DNA from: Bombus terrestris
Lineage: Eukaryota; Arthropoda; Insecta; Hymenoptera; Apidae
Length of the DNA: 64,000 bases
Assembly (NCBI RefSeq): GCF_910591885.1
Contig: NW_025963555.1
Location: forward strand, 3,844,001 to 3,908,000
Direction: 5' to 3'
The notes beneath the pieces are model-generated. The model saw only the letters and a program-made list of their open reading frames with translations, was not told where the DNA came from and did no database searches. Every line of letters begins with the position of its first letter. Position 1 is the stretch's first letter. Positions 39,442-55,095 of this stretch are shown here, one piece after another. A program made the position numbers and the translations under genes.

Positions 39442-41329
39442 AGCTGTGTAAAAGTTATTCGTCGTAGCGTAATAGTGTATAACGCTATTCGTTGTAACGT
39501 AATTGTGTATAACGTTATGCGTTACTACGTAATAGCACATAACGTTATACGTCACATAGTGGTACAATATGACGTTATACGTTCAAACGTAGAAGTACAT
39601 ACCGTTATATGTCATAAAGTAGTAGTACATAACGTTAAACGTTACAACGTAGTAGTACATAACGTCATACGTCCTATAGTGATACAATGTAACTTTATAC
39701 GTTATAACGTAGTAGTATATAACGTTATACGTTATAACGTAGTAGTACATAACGTTATACGTTATAACGTAGCAGTACTTAACGTAATACGTTACTACGT
39801 AATAGTACATAACGTCATACGTCCTATAGTGATACAATGTAACGTTATACGTTATAACGTAGTAGTATATAACGTTATACGTTATAACGTAGTTATATAT
39901 AACGTTATACGATATAACGTAGTAGTACATAACGTCAAACTTCACATAGTGATACAATATAACGTTATACGTTATAACGTAGAAGTACAAAACGTTATAC
40001 GTTATAGTGTAGTAGTACTTAACGTTATACGTTACTACGTAGTAGTGCATAACGTCATACGTCTTATAGTGATACAATTTAACGTTATACGTTATAACGT
40101 ATTAGTACTTAACGTTATACGTTACTACGTAGTAGTACATAACGTCATACGTCTTATAGTGATACAATTTAACGTTATACGTTATAACGTATTAGTACTT
40201 AACTTTATACGTTACTACGTAGTAGTACATAACGTCATGCGTCCTATAGTGATACAATTTAACGTTATACGTTATAACGTAGTAGTACATGACGTCAAAC
40301 GTCACATAGTGATACAATGTAACGTTATACGTTATAATGTAGAAGTGCAAAACGTTATACGTTATAACGTAGTAGTATATAACGTCAAACGTCACATAGT
40401 GATACAGTATAACGTTATACGTTATAACGTAGAAGTACAAAACGTTATACGTTATAACGTAGTAGTACATAACGTTATACGTCATATAGTAGTACAATAT
40501 AACGTTATACGTTATAACGTAGTAGTACATAACGTCAAACGTCACATAGTGAAACAATATAACGTTATACGTTATAACGTAGAAGTACATAACGTTATAC
40601 GTTATAAAGTAGTAGTACATAACGTTAAACGTTACAACGTAGTAGTACATAACGTCATACGTCCTATAGTGATACAATGTAACTTTATACGTTCTACGTA
40701 GTAGTATATAACGTTATACGTTATAACGTAGTAGTACATAACGTCATACGTCCTATGGTGATACAATGTAACGTTTTACGTTATAACGTAGTAGTATATA
40801 ACGTTATACGTTATAACGTAGTAGTACATAACGTCAAACGTCACATAGTGATACAATATAACGTTATACGTTATAACCTAGAAGTACATAACGTTATACG
40901 TTATAAAGTAGTAGTACATTACGTTATACGTTACAACGTTGTAGTACATAACGTCATACGTCCTATAGTGATACAATGTAACGTTATACGTTATAACGTA
41001 GTAGTATATAACGTTATACGTTATAACGTAGTAGTACATAACGTCAAACGTCACATAGTGATACAATATAACGTTATACGTTATAACGTAGTAGTACATA
41101 ACGTCAAACGTCACATAGTGATACAATATAACGTTATACATTATAAACTAGTAGTACATAACGTTATACGTTACAACGTAGTAGTACATAACGTCATACG
41201 TCCTATAGTGATACAATATAACGTTATACGTTTTAACGTAGAAGTACAAAACGTTATACGTTATAACGCAGTAGTACATAACGTTATACGTTATAACGCA
41301 GTAGTACATAACGTTATACGTTATAATGT
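39442..41329 (+). repeat. Zone II block B12 (63 monomers, -2 bp)
   Basis: Landmark variant AGCTGTGTAAAAG at 39442-39454, head type 3. The extra missing base is near 40,690, where GTTCTACGTAG replaces GTTATAACGTAG. It contains three TCTTATAGTG or CATGCGTCC beta units between 40,060 and 40,260. Its second half (about 40,441-41,329) resembles B19. Confidence 0.88.
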
Positions 41330-44119
41330 AACTGTGTAAAAGTTATTCGTCGTAGCGTAATAGTGTATAACGTTATTCGTTGTAACGTAATTGTGTATAA
41401 CGTTATGCGTTACTACGTAATAGCACATAACGTTATACGTAACATAGTGGTACAATATGACGTTATACGTTCAAACGTAGAAGTACATACCGCTATATGT
41501 CATAAAGTAGTAGTACATAACGTTAAACGTTACAACGTAGTAGTACATAACGTCATACGTCCTATAGTGGTACAATGTAACTTTATACGTTATAACGTAG
41601 TAGTATATAACGTTATACGTTATAACGTAGTAGTACATAACGTTATACGTTATAACGTAGCAGTACTTAACGTAATACGTTACTACTATAATAGTACATA
41701 ACGTCATACGTCCTATAGTGATACAATGTAACGTTATACGTTATAACGTAGTAGTATATAACGTTATACGTTATAACGTAGTTATATATAACGTTATACG
41801 TTATAACATAGTAGTACATAACGTCAAACTTCACATAGTGATACAATATAACGTTATACGTTATAACGTAGAAGTACAAAACGTTATACGTTATAGCGTA
41901 GTAGTACTTAACGTTATACGTTACTACGTAGTAGTACATAACGTCATACGTCCTATAGTGATACAATTTAACGTTATACGTTATAACGTAGTAGTACATA
42001 ACGTTAAACGTTACAACGTAGTAGTACATAACGTCATACGTCCTATAGTGATACAATGTAACTTTATACGTTATAACGTAGTAGTATATAACGTTATACG
42101 TTATAACGTAGTAGTACATAACGTCAAACGTCACATAGTGATACAATATAACGTTATACGTTATAAACTAGTAGTACATAACGTTATACATTACAACGTA
42201 GTAGTACATAACGTCATACGTCCTATAGTGATACAATGTAACGTTATAAGTTATAACGTAGTAGTATATAACGTTATACGTTATAACGTAGTAGTACATA
42301 ACGTTATACGTTACAACGTAGTAGTACATAACGTCATACGTCCTATAGTGATACAATCTAACGTTATACGTTTTAACGTAGAAGTACAAAACGTTATACG
42401 TTATAACGTAGTAGTACTTATCGTTATACGTTACTACGTAGTAGTACATAACGTCATACGTCCTATAGTGATACAATTTAACGTTATACGTTATAACGTA
42501 GTAGTATATAACGTTATACGTTATAACGTAGTAGTACATAACGTCATACGTCCTATGGTGATACAATGTAACGTTATACGTTATAACGTAGTAGTATATA
42601 ACGTTATACGTTATAACGCAGTAGTACATGACGTCAAACGTCACATAGTGATACAATGTAACGTTATACGTTATAATGTAGAAGTGCAAAACGTTATACG
42701 TTATAACGTAGTAGTATATAACGTCAAACGTCACATAGTGATACAGTATAACGTTATACGTTATAACGTAGAAGTACAAAACGTTATACGTTATAACGTA
42801 GTAGTACTTGACGTTATACGTTACTGCGTAGTAGTACATAACGTTATACGTCATATAGTGGTACAATATAACGTTATACGTTGTAACGCAGTAGTGCATA
42901 ACGTTATACGTTATAAAGTAGTAGTACATAACGTTAAATGTTACAACGTAGTAGTACATAACGTCATACGTCCTATAGTGATACAATCTAACTTTATACG
43001 TTATAACGTAGTAGTATATAACGTTATACGTCATAACGTAGTAGTACATAACGTCATACGTCCTATGGTGATACAATGTAACGTTATACGTTATAACGTA
43101 GTAGTATATGACGTTATATGTTATAACGTAGTAGTACATAACGTCAAACGTCACATAGTGATACAATATAACGTTATACGTTATAACGTAGAAGTACATA
43201 ACGTTATACGTTACAAAGTAGTAGTACATAACGTTATACGTTACAACGTAGTAGTACATAACGTCATACGTCCTATAGTGATACAATGTAACGTTATACG
43301 TTATAACGTAGTAGTATATAACGTTATACGTTATAACGTAGTAGTACATAACGTCAAACGTCACATAGTGATACAATATAACGTTATACGTTATAAACTA
43401 GTAGTACATAACGTTATACGTTACAACGTAGTAGTACATAACGTCATACGTCCTATAGTGATACAATGTAACGTTATAAGTTATAACGTAGTAGTATATA
43501 ACGTTATACGTTATAACGTAGTAGTACATAACGTTATACGTTACAACGTAGTAGTACATAACGTCATACGTCCTATAGTGATACAATATAACGTTATACG
43601 CTTTAACGTAGAATTACAAAACGTTATACGTTATAACGTAGTAGTACTTATCGTTATACGTTACTACGTAGTAGTACATAACGTCATACGTCCTATAGTG
43701 ATACAATTTAACGTTATACGTTATAACGTAGTAGTATATAACGTTATACGGTATAACGTAGTAGTACATAACGTCATACGTCCTATGGTGATACAATGTA
43801 ACGTTATACGTTATAACGTAGTAGTACATGACGTCAAACGTCACATAGTGATACAATGTAACGTTATACGTTATAATGTAGAAGTGCAAAACGTTATACG
43901 TTATAACGTAGTAGTATATAACGTCAAACGTCACATAGTGATACAGTATAACGTTATACGTTATAACGTAGAAGTACAAAACGTTATACGTTATAACGTA
44001 GTAGTACTTGACGTTATACGTTACTGCGTAGTAGTACATAACGTTATACGTCATATAGTGGTACAATATAACGTTATACGTTGTAACGCAGTAGTACATA
44101 ACGTTATACGTTATAAGGT
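41330..44119 (+). repeat. Zone II block B13 (93 monomers, net 0 bp)
   Basis: Landmark at 41330-41342, head type 3, with GTAACATAGTGG in the head. A private +1 near 41,687 (TTACTACTATAATAG) cancels the landmark deletion. From about 42,142 to the end it matches B5 at offset 13,882. Confidence 0.9.
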
Positions 44120-46818
44120 AACTGTGTAAAAGTTATTCGTCGTAGCGTAATAGTGTATAACGTTATTCGTTGTAACGTAATAGTGTATAACGTTATGCGT
44201 TACTACGTAATAATACATAACGTTATACGTCACATAGTGGTACAATATAACGTTATACGTTATAACGTAGTAGTATATAACGTTATACGTTATAACGTAG
44301 TAGTACATAACGTTATACGTTACATCGTAGTAGTACATAACATCATACGTCCTATAGTGATACAATGTAACGTTATACGTTATAACGTAGTAGTACATAA
44401 CGTTATACGTTATAACGTAGCAGTACTTAACGTTATACGTTACTACGTAATAGTACATAACGTCATACGTCCTATAGTGATACAATGTTACGTTATACGT
44501 TATAACGTAGTAGTATATAACGTTATACGTTATAACGTAGTTATATATAACGTTATACGTTATAACGTAGTTATATATAACGTTATACGTTATAACGTAG
44601 TAGTACATAACGTCAAACTTCACATAGTGATACAATATAACGTTATACGTTATAACGTAGAAGTACAAAACGTTATACGTTACTACGTAGTAGTACATAA
44701 CGTCATACGTCCTATAGTGATACAATTTAACGTTATACGTTATAACGTATTAGTACTTAACGTTATACGTTACTACGTAGTAGTACATAACGTCATACGT
44801 CCTATGGTGATACAATGTAACGTTATACGTTATAACGTATTAGTACTTAACGTTATACGTTACTACGTAGTAGTACATAACGTCGTACGTCCTATAGTGA
44901 TACAATTTAACGTTATACGTTATAACGTAGTAGTATATAACGTTATACGTTATAACGTAGTAGTACATAACGTCATACGTCCTATGGTGATACAATGTAA
45001 CGTTATACGTTATAACGTAGTAGTACATAACGTCATACGTCCTATGGTGATACAATGTAACGTTATACATTATAAAGTAGTAGTACATAACGTTATACGT
45101 TACAACGTAGTAGTACATAACGTCATACGGCCTATAGTGATACAATATAACGTTATACGTTATAACGTAGTAGTATATAACGTTATACGTTATAACGTAG
45201 TAGTACATAACATTATACGTTACAACGTAGTAGTACATAACATCATACGTCCTATAGTGATACAATGTAACGTTATACGTTATAACGTAGTAGTACATAA
45301 CGTTATACGTTATAACGTAGCAGTACTTAACGTTATACGTTACTACGTAATAGTACATAACGTCAAACTTCACATAGTGATACAATATAACGTTATACGT
45401 TATAACGTAGAAGTACAAAACGTTATACGTTATAACGTAGTAGTACATAACGTTATACGTTACAACGTAGTAGTACATAACATCATACGTCCTATAGTGA
45501 TACAATGTAACGTTATACGTTATAACGTAGTAGTACATAACGTTATACGTTATAACGTAGTAGCACTTAACGTTATACGTTACTACGTAGTAGTACATAA
45601 CGTCATACGTCCTATAGTGATACAATTTAACGTTATACGTTATAACGTATTAGTACTTAACGTTATACGTTACTACGTAGTAGTACATAACGTCATACGT
45701 CCTATGGTGATACAATGTAACGTTATACGTTATAACGTATTAGTACTTAACGTTATACGTTACTACGTAGTAGTACATAACGTCATACGTCCTATAGTGA
45801 TACAATTTAACGTTATACGTTATAACGTAGTAGTATATAACGTTATACGTTATAACGTAGTAGTACATAACGTCATTCGTCCTATGGTGATACAATGTAA
45901 CGTTATACGTTATAACGTAGTAGTACATAACGTCATACGTCCTATGGTGATACAATGTAACGTTATACGTTATAACGTAGTAGTACATGACGTCAAACGT
46001 CACATAGTGATACAATGTAACGTTATACGTTATAATGTAGAAGTGCAAAACGTTATACGTTATAACGTAGTAGTATATAACGTCAAACGTCACATAGTGA
46101 TACAGTATAACGTTATACGTTATAACGTAGAAGTACAAAACGTTATACGTTATAACGTAGTAGTACTTGACGTTATACGTTACTGCGTAGTAGTACATAA
46201 CGTTATACGTCATATAGTGGTACAATATAACGTTATACGTTGTAGCGTAATGGTACATAACGTTATACTTTGTAACGTAGTAGTACAAATCTTTATACGT
46301 TACAACGTAGTAGTACATAACGTCATACGTCCTATAGTGATACAATGTAACTTTATACGTTATAACGTAGTAGTATATAACGTTATACGTCATAACGTAG
46401 TAGTACATAACGTCATACGTCCTATGGTGATACAATGTAACGTTATACGTTATAACGTAGTAGTATATAACGTTATATGTTATAACGTAGTAGTATATAA
46501 CGTTATACGTTATAACGTAGTAGTACATGACGTCAAACGTCACATAGTGATACAATGTAACGTTATACGTTATAATGTAGAAGTGCAAAACGTTATACGT
46601 TATAACGTAGTAGTATATAACGTCAAACGTCACATAGTGATACAGTATAACGTTATACGTTATAACGTAGAAGTACAAAACGTTATACGTTATAACGTAG
46701 TAGTACTTGACGTTATACGTTACTGCGTAGTAGTACATAACGTTATACGTCATATAGTGGTACAATATAACGTTATACGTTGTAACGCAGTAGTACATAA
46801 CGTTATACGTTATAAGGT
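44120..46818 (+). repeat. Zone II block B14 (90 monomers, -1 bp)
   Basis: Landmark at 44120-44132, head type 4 (AATAATACATAACG). After the head it goes straight to alpha units and a TTACATCGTAG unit, omitting the TATATGTCATAAAG monomer of most heads. It is the first of three consecutive related blocks (B14, B15, B16). Confidence 0.9.
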
Positions 46819-49800
46819 AACTGTGTAAAAGTTATTCGTCGTAGCGTAATAGTGTATAACGTTATTCGTTGTAACGTAATAGTGTATAACGTTATGCGTT
46901 ACTACGTAATAACACACAACGTTATACGTCACATAGTGGTACAATATAACGTTATACGTTATAACGTAGTAGTATATAACGTTATACGTTATAACGTAGT
47001 AGTACATAACGTTATACGTTACATCGTAGTAGTACATAACATCATACGTCCTATAGTGATACAATGTAACGTTATACGTTATAATGTATAAGTACATAAC
47101 GTTATACGTTATAACGTAGCAGTACTTAACGTTATACGTTACTACGTAATAGTACATAACGTCATACGTCCTATAGTGATACAATGTTACGTTATACGTT
47201 ATAACGTAGTAGTATATAACGTTATACGTTATAACGTAGTTATATATAACGTTATACGTTATAACGTAGTTATATATAACGTTATACGTTATAACGTAGT
47301 AGTACATAACGTCAAACTTCACATAGTGATACAATATAACGTTATACGTTATAACGTAGAAGTACAAAACGTTATACGTTACTACGTAGTAGTACATAAC
47401 GTCATACGTCCTATAGTGATACAATTTAACGTTATACGTTATAACGTATTAGTACTTAACGTTATACGTTACTACGTAGTAGTACATAACGTCATACGTC
47501 CTATGGTGATACAATGTAACGTTATACGTTATAACGTATTAGTACTTAACGTTATACGTTACTACGTAGTAGTACATAACGTCGTACGTCCTATAGTGAT
47601 ACAATTTAACGTTATACGTTATAACGTAGTAGTATATAACGTTATACGTTATAACGTAGTAGTACATAACGTCATACGTCCTATGGTGATACAATGTAAC
47701 GTTATACGTTATAACGTAGTAGTACATAACGTCATACGTCCTATGGTGATACAATGTAACGTTATACATTATAAAGTAGTAGTACATAACGTTATACGTT
47801 ACAACGTAGTAGTACATAACGTCATACGGCCTATAGTGATACAATATAACGTTATACGTTATAACGTAGTAGTATATAACGTTATACGTTATAACGTAGT
47901 AGTACATAACATTATACGTTACAACGTAGTAGTACATAACATCATACGTCCTATAGTGATACAATGTAACGTTATACGTTATAACGTAGTAGTACATAAC
48001 GTTATACGTTATAACGTAGCAGTACTTAACGTTATACGTTACTACGTAATAGTACATAACGTCAAACTTCACATAGTGATACAATATAACGTTATACGTT
48101 ATAACGTAGAAGTACAAAACGTTATACGTTATAACGTAGTAGTACATAACGTTATACGTTACAACGTAGTAGTACATAACATCATACGTCCTATAGTGAT
48201 ACAATGTAACGTTATACGTTATAACGTAGTAGTACATAACGTTATACGTTATAACGTAGTAGCACTTAACGTTATACGTTACTACGTAGTAGTACATAAC
48301 GTCATACGTCCTATAGTGATACAATTTAACGTTATACGTTATAACGTATTAGTACTTAACGTTATACGTTACTACGTAGTAGTACATAACGTCATACGTC
48401 CTATGGTGATACAATGTAACGTTATACGTTATAACGTATTAGTACTTAACGTTATACGTTACTACGTAGTAGTACATAACGTCATACGTCCTATAGTGAT
48501 ACAATTTAACGTTATACGTTATAACGTAGTAGTATATAACGTTATACGTTATAACGTAGTAGTACATAACGTCATTCGTCCTATGGTGATACAATGTAAC
48601 GTTATACGTTATAACGTAGTAGTACATAACGTCATACGTCCTATGGTGATACAATGTAACGTTATACGTTATAACGTAGTAGTACATGACGTCAAACGTC
48701 ACATAGTGATACAATGTAACGTTATACGTTATAATGTAGAAGTGCAAAACGTTATACGTTATAACGTAGTAGTATATAACGTCAAACGTCACATAGTGAT
48801 ACAGTATAACGTTATACGTTATAACGTAGAAGTACAAAACGTTATACGTTATAACGTAGTAGTACTTGACGTTATACGTTACTGCGTAGTAGTACATAAC
48901 GTTATACGTCATATAGTGGTACAATATAACGTTATACGTTGTAGCGTAATGGTACATAACGTTATACTTTGTAACGTAGAAGTACAAAACGTTATACGTT
49001 ATAACGTAGTAGTACTTAACGTCATACGTCCTATAGTGATACAATGTAACTTTATACGTTATAACGTAGTAGTATATAACGTTATACGTCATAACGTAGT
49101 AGTACATAACGTCATACGTCCTATGGTGATACAATGTAACGTTATACGTTATAACGTAGTAGTATATAACGTTATATGTTATAACGTAGTAGTATATAAC
49201 GTTATACGTTATAACGTAGTAGTACATGACGTCAAACGTCACATAGTGATACAATGTAACGTTATACGTTATAATGTAGAAGTGCAAAACGTTATACGTT
49301 ATAACATAGTAGTATATAACGTCAAACGTCACATAGTGATACAGTATAACGTTATACGTTATAACGTAGAAGTACAAAACGTTATACGTTATAACGTAGT
49401 AGTACTTGACGTTATACGTTACTGCGTAGTAGTACATAACGTTATACCTCATATAGTGGTACAATATAACGTTATACGTTATAACGTAGTAGTATATAAC
49501 GTTATACGTCATAACGTAGTAGTACATAACGTCATACGTCCTATGGTGATACAATGTAACGTTATACGTTATAACGTAGTAGTATATGACGTTATATGTT
49601 ATAACGTAGTAGTACATAACGTCAAACGTCACATAGTGATACAATATAACGTTATACGTTATAACGTAGAAGTACATAACGTTATACGTTACAAAGTAGT
49701 AGTACATAACGTCATACGTCCTATAGTGATACAATGTAACGTTATACGTTATAACGTAGTAGTATATAACGTTATACGTTATAACGTAGTAGTACATAAC

Positions 49801-50567
49801 GTCAAACGTCACATAGTGATACAATATAACGTTATACGTTATAAACTAGTAGTACATAACGTTATACGTTACAACGTAGTAGTACATAACGTCATACGTC
49901 CTATAGTGATACAATGTAACGTTATAAGTTATAACGTAGTAGTATATAACGTTATACGTTATAACGTAGTAGTACATAACGTTATACGTTACAACGTAGT
50001 AGTACATAACGTCATACGTCCTATAGTGATACAATATAACGTTATACGCTTTAACGTAGAATTACAAAACGTTATACGTTATAACGTAGTAGTACTTATC
50101 GTTATACGTTACTACGTAGTAGTACATAACGTCATACGTCCTATAGTGATACAATTTAACGTTATACGTTATAACGTAGTAGTATATAACGTTATACGGT
50201 ATAACGTAGTAGTACATAACGTCATACGTCCTATGGTGATACAATGTAACGTTATACGTTATAACGTAGTAGTACATGACGTCAAACGTCACATAGTGAT
50301 ACAATGTAACGTTATACGTTATAATGTAGAAGTGCAAAACGTTATACGTTATAACGTAGTAGTATATAACGTCAAACGTCACATAGTGATACAGTATAAC
50401 GTTATACGTTATAACGTAGAAGTACAAAACGTTATACGTTATAACGTAGTAGTACTTGACGTTATACGTTACTGCGTAGTAGTACATAACGTTATACGTC
50501 ATATAGTGGTACAATATAACGTTATACGTTGTAACGCAGTAGTACATAACGTTATACGTTATAAGGT
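46819..50567 (+). repeat. Zone II block B15 (125 monomers, -1 bp)
   Basis: Landmark at 46819-46831, head type 2 tag but otherwise a B14-like body: from its start to about 48,960 it follows B14 at offset 2,699. It then carries ~35 extra monomers, and its last part resembles the B5/B13 tail region. GGCC unit at 47828; CRE octamers at 48687, 49227 and 50277. Confidence 0.9.
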
Positions 50568-53500
50568 AACTGTGTAAAAGTTATTCGTCGTAGCGTAATA
50601 GTGTATAACGTTATTCGTTGTAACGTAATAGTGTATAACGTCATGCATTACTACGTAATAATACATAACGTTATACGTCACATAGTGGTACAATATAACG
50701 TTATACGTTATAACGTAGTAGTATATAACGTTATACGTTATAACGTAGTAGTACATAACGTTATACGTTACATCGTAGTAGTACATAACATCATACGTCC
50801 TATAGTGATACAATGTAACGTTATACGTTATAACGTAGTAGTACATAACGTTATACGTTATAACGTAGCAGTACTTAACGTTATACGTTACTACGTAATA
50901 GTACATAACGTCATACGTCCTATAGTGATACAATGTAACGTTATACGTTATAACGTAGTAGTATATAACGTTATACGTTATAACGTAGTTATATATAACG
51001 TTATACGTTATAACGTAGTTATATATAACGTTATACGTTATAACGTAGTAGTACATAACGTCAAACTTCACATAGTGATACAATATAACGTTATACGTTA
51101 TAACGTAGAAGTACAAAACGTTATACGTTACTACGTAGTAGTACATAACGTCATACGTCCTATAGTGATACAATTTAACGTTATACGTTATAACGTATTA
51201 GTACTTAACGTTATACGTTACTACGTAGTAGTACATAACGTCATACGTCCTATGGTGATACAATGTAACGTTATACGTTATAACGTATTAGTACTTAACG
51301 TTATACGTTACTACGTAGTAGTACATAACGTCGTACGTCCTATAGTGATACAATTTAACGTTATACGTTATAACGTAGTAGTATATAACGTTATACGTTA
51401 TAACGTAGTAGTACATAACGTCATACGTCCTATGGTGATACAATGTAACGTTATACGTTATAACGTAGTAGTACATAACGTCATACGTCCTATGGTGATA
51501 CAATGTAACGTTATACATTATAAAGTAGTAGTACATAACGTTATACGTTACAACGTAGTAGTACATAACGTCATACGGCCTATAGTGATACAATATAACG
51601 TTATACGTTATAACGTAGTAGTATATAACGTTATACGTTATAACGTAGTAGTACATAACGTTATACGTTACAACGTAGTAGTACATAACATCATACGTCC
51701 TATAGTGATACAATGTAACGTTATACGTTATAACGTAGTAGTACATAACGTTATACGTTATAACGTAGCAGTACTTAACGTTATACGTTACTACGTAATA
51801 GTACATAACCTCAAACTTCACATAGTGATACAATATAACGTTATACGTTATAACGTAGAAGTACAAAACGTTATACGTTATAACGTAGTAGTACATAACG
51901 TTATACGTTACAACGTAGTAGTACATAACATCATACGTCCTATAGTGATACAATGTAACGTTATACGTTATAACGTAGTAGTACATAACGTTATACGTTA
52001 TAACGTAGTAGTACTTAACGTTATACGTTACTACGTAGTAGTACATAACGTCATACGTCCTATAGTGATACAATTTAACGTTATACGTTATAACGTATTA
52101 GTACTTAACGTTATACGTTACTACGTAGTAGTACATAACGTCATACGTCCTATGGTGATACAATGTAACGTTATACGTTATAACGTATTAGTACTTAACG
52201 TTATACGTTACTACGTAGTAGTACATAACGTCATACGTCCTATAGTGATACAATTTAACGTTATACGTTATAACGTAGTAGTATATAACGTTATACGTTA
52301 TAACGTAGTAGTACATAACGTCATACGTCCTATGGTGATACAATGTAACGTTATACGTTATAACGTAGTAGTACATAACGTCATACGTCCTATGGTGATA
52401 CAATGTAACGTTATACGTTATAACGTAGTAGTACATGACGTCAAACGTCACATAGTGATACAATGTAACGTTATACGTTATAATGTAGAAGTGCAAAACG
52501 TTATACGTTATAACGTAGTAGTATATAACGTCAAACGTCACATAGTGATACAGTATAACGTTATACGTTATAACGTAGAAGTACAAAACGTTATACGTTA
52601 TAACGTAGTAGTACTTGACGTTATACGTTACTACGTAGTAGTACATAACGTTATACGTCATATAGTGGTACAATATAACGTTATACGTTGTAGCGTAATG
52701 GTACATAACGTTATACTTTGTAACGTAGAAGTACAAAACGTTATACGTTATAACGTAGTAGTACTTAACGTCATACGTCCTATAGTGATACAATGTAACT
52801 TTATACGTTATAACGTAGTAGTATATAACGTTATACGTCATAACGTAGTAGTACATAACGTCATACGTCCTATGGTGATACAATGTAACGTTATACGTTA
52901 TAACGTAGTAGTATATAACGTTATATGTTATAACGTAGTAGTATATAACGTTATACGTTATAACGTAGTAGTACATGACGTCAAACGTCACATAGTGATA
53001 CAATGTAACGTTATACGTTATAATGTAGAAGTGCAAAACGTTATACGTTATAACATAGTAGTATATAACGTCAAACGTCACATAGTGATACAGTATAACG
53101 TTATACGTTATAACGTAGAAGTACAAAACGTTATACGTTATAACGTAGTAGTACTTGACGTTATACGTTACTGCGTAGTAGTACATAACGTTATACCTCA
53201 TATAGTGGTACAATATAACGTTATACGTTATAACGTAGTAGTATATAACGTTATACGTCATAACGTAGTAGTACATAACGTCATACGTCCTATGGTGATA
53301 CAATGTAACGTTATACGTTATAACGTAGTAGTATATGACGTTATATGTTATAACGTAGTAGTACATAACGTCAAACGTCACATAGTGATACAATATAACG
53401 TTATACGTTATAACGTAGAAGTACATAACGTTATACGTTACAAAGTAGTAGTACATAACGTTATACGTTACAACGTAGTAGTACATAACGTCATACGTCC

Positions 53501-54526
53501 TATAGTGATACAATGTAACGTTATACGTTATAACGTAGTAGTATATAACGTTATACGTTATAACGTAGTAGTACATAACGTCAAACGTCACATAGTGATA
53601 CAATATAACGTTATACGTTATAAACTAGTAGTACATAACGTTATACGTTACAACGTAGTAGTACATAACGTCATACGTCCTATAGTGATACAATGTAACG
53701 TTATAAGTTATAACGTAGTAGTATATAACGTTATACGTTATAACGTAGTAGTACATAACGTTATACGTTACAACGTAGTAGTACATAACGTCATACGTCC
53801 TATAGTGATACAATATAACGTTATACGTTTTAACGTAGAATTACAAAACGTTATACGTTATAACGTAGTAGTACATAACGTCAAACGTCACATAGTGATA
53901 CAATATAACGTTATACGTTATAACGTAGAAGTACATAACGTTATACGTTACAAAGTAGTAGTACATAACGTTATACGTTACAACGTAGTAGTACATAGCG
54001 TCATACGTCCTATAGTGATACAATGTAACGTTATACGTTATAACGTAGTAGTATATAACGTTATACGTTACTACGTAGTAGTACATAACGTCATACGTCC
54101 TATAGTGATACAATTTAACGTTATACGTTATAACGTAGTAGTATATAACGTTATACGTTATAACGTAGTAGTACATAACGTCATACGTCCTATGGTGATA
54201 CAATGTAACGTTATACGTTATAACGTAGTAGTACATGACGTCAAACGTCACATAGTGATACAATGTAACGTTATACGTTATAATGTAGAAGTGCAAAACG
54301 TTATACGTTATAACGTAGTAGTATATAACGTCAAACGTCACATAGTGATACAGTATAACGTTATACGTTATAACGTAGAAGTACAAAACGTTATACGTTA
54401 TAACGTAGTAGTACTTGACGTTATACGTTACTGCGTAGTAGTACATAACGTTATACGTCATATAGTGGTACAATATAACGTTATACGTTGTAACGCAGTA
54501 GTACATAACGTTATACGTTATAAGGT
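50568..54526 (+). repeat. Zone II block B16 (132 monomers, -1 bp)
   Basis: Landmark at 50568-50580, head type 4. Follows B15 at offset 3,749 over most of its length, with one-monomer gains (for example a TTACAACG unit near 53,461 that B15 lacks). The last ~660 bp match the tails of B20 and B21. Confidence 0.9.
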
Positions 54527-55095
54527 AACTGTGTAAAAGTTATTCGTCGTAGCGTAATAGTGTATAGCGTTATTCGTTGTAACGTAATAGTGTATAACGT
54601 TATGCGTTACTACGTAATAACACACAACGTTATACGTCACATAGTGGTACAATATAACGTTATAAGTTCAAACGTAGAAGTACATACCGTTATATGTCAT
54701 AAAGTAGTAGTACATAACGTTGAACGTTACAACGTAGTAGTACATAACGTCATACGTCCTATAGTGATACAATGTAACTTTATACGTTATAACGTAGTAG
54801 TATATAACGTTCTACGTTATAACGTAGTAGTACATAACGTTATACGTCATATAGTAGTACAATACAACGTTATACGTTATAACGTAGTAGTACATAACGT
54901 CAAACGTCACATAGTGATACAGTATAACGTTATACGTTATAACGTAGAAGTACAAAACGTTATACGTTATAACGTAGTAGTACTTGACGTTATACGTTAC
55001 TGCGTAGTAGTACATAACGTTATACGTCATATAGTGGTACAATATAACGTTATACGTTGTAACGCAGTAGTACATAACGTTATACGTTATAAGGT
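54527..55095 (+). repeat. Zone II block B17 (19 monomers, -1 bp)
   Basis: Short block: landmark at 54527-54539, head type 2 with TGTATAGCG after the landmark, then almost directly the standard tail. With B7 and B10 it shows the minimal head-plus-tail form. Confidence 0.92.
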
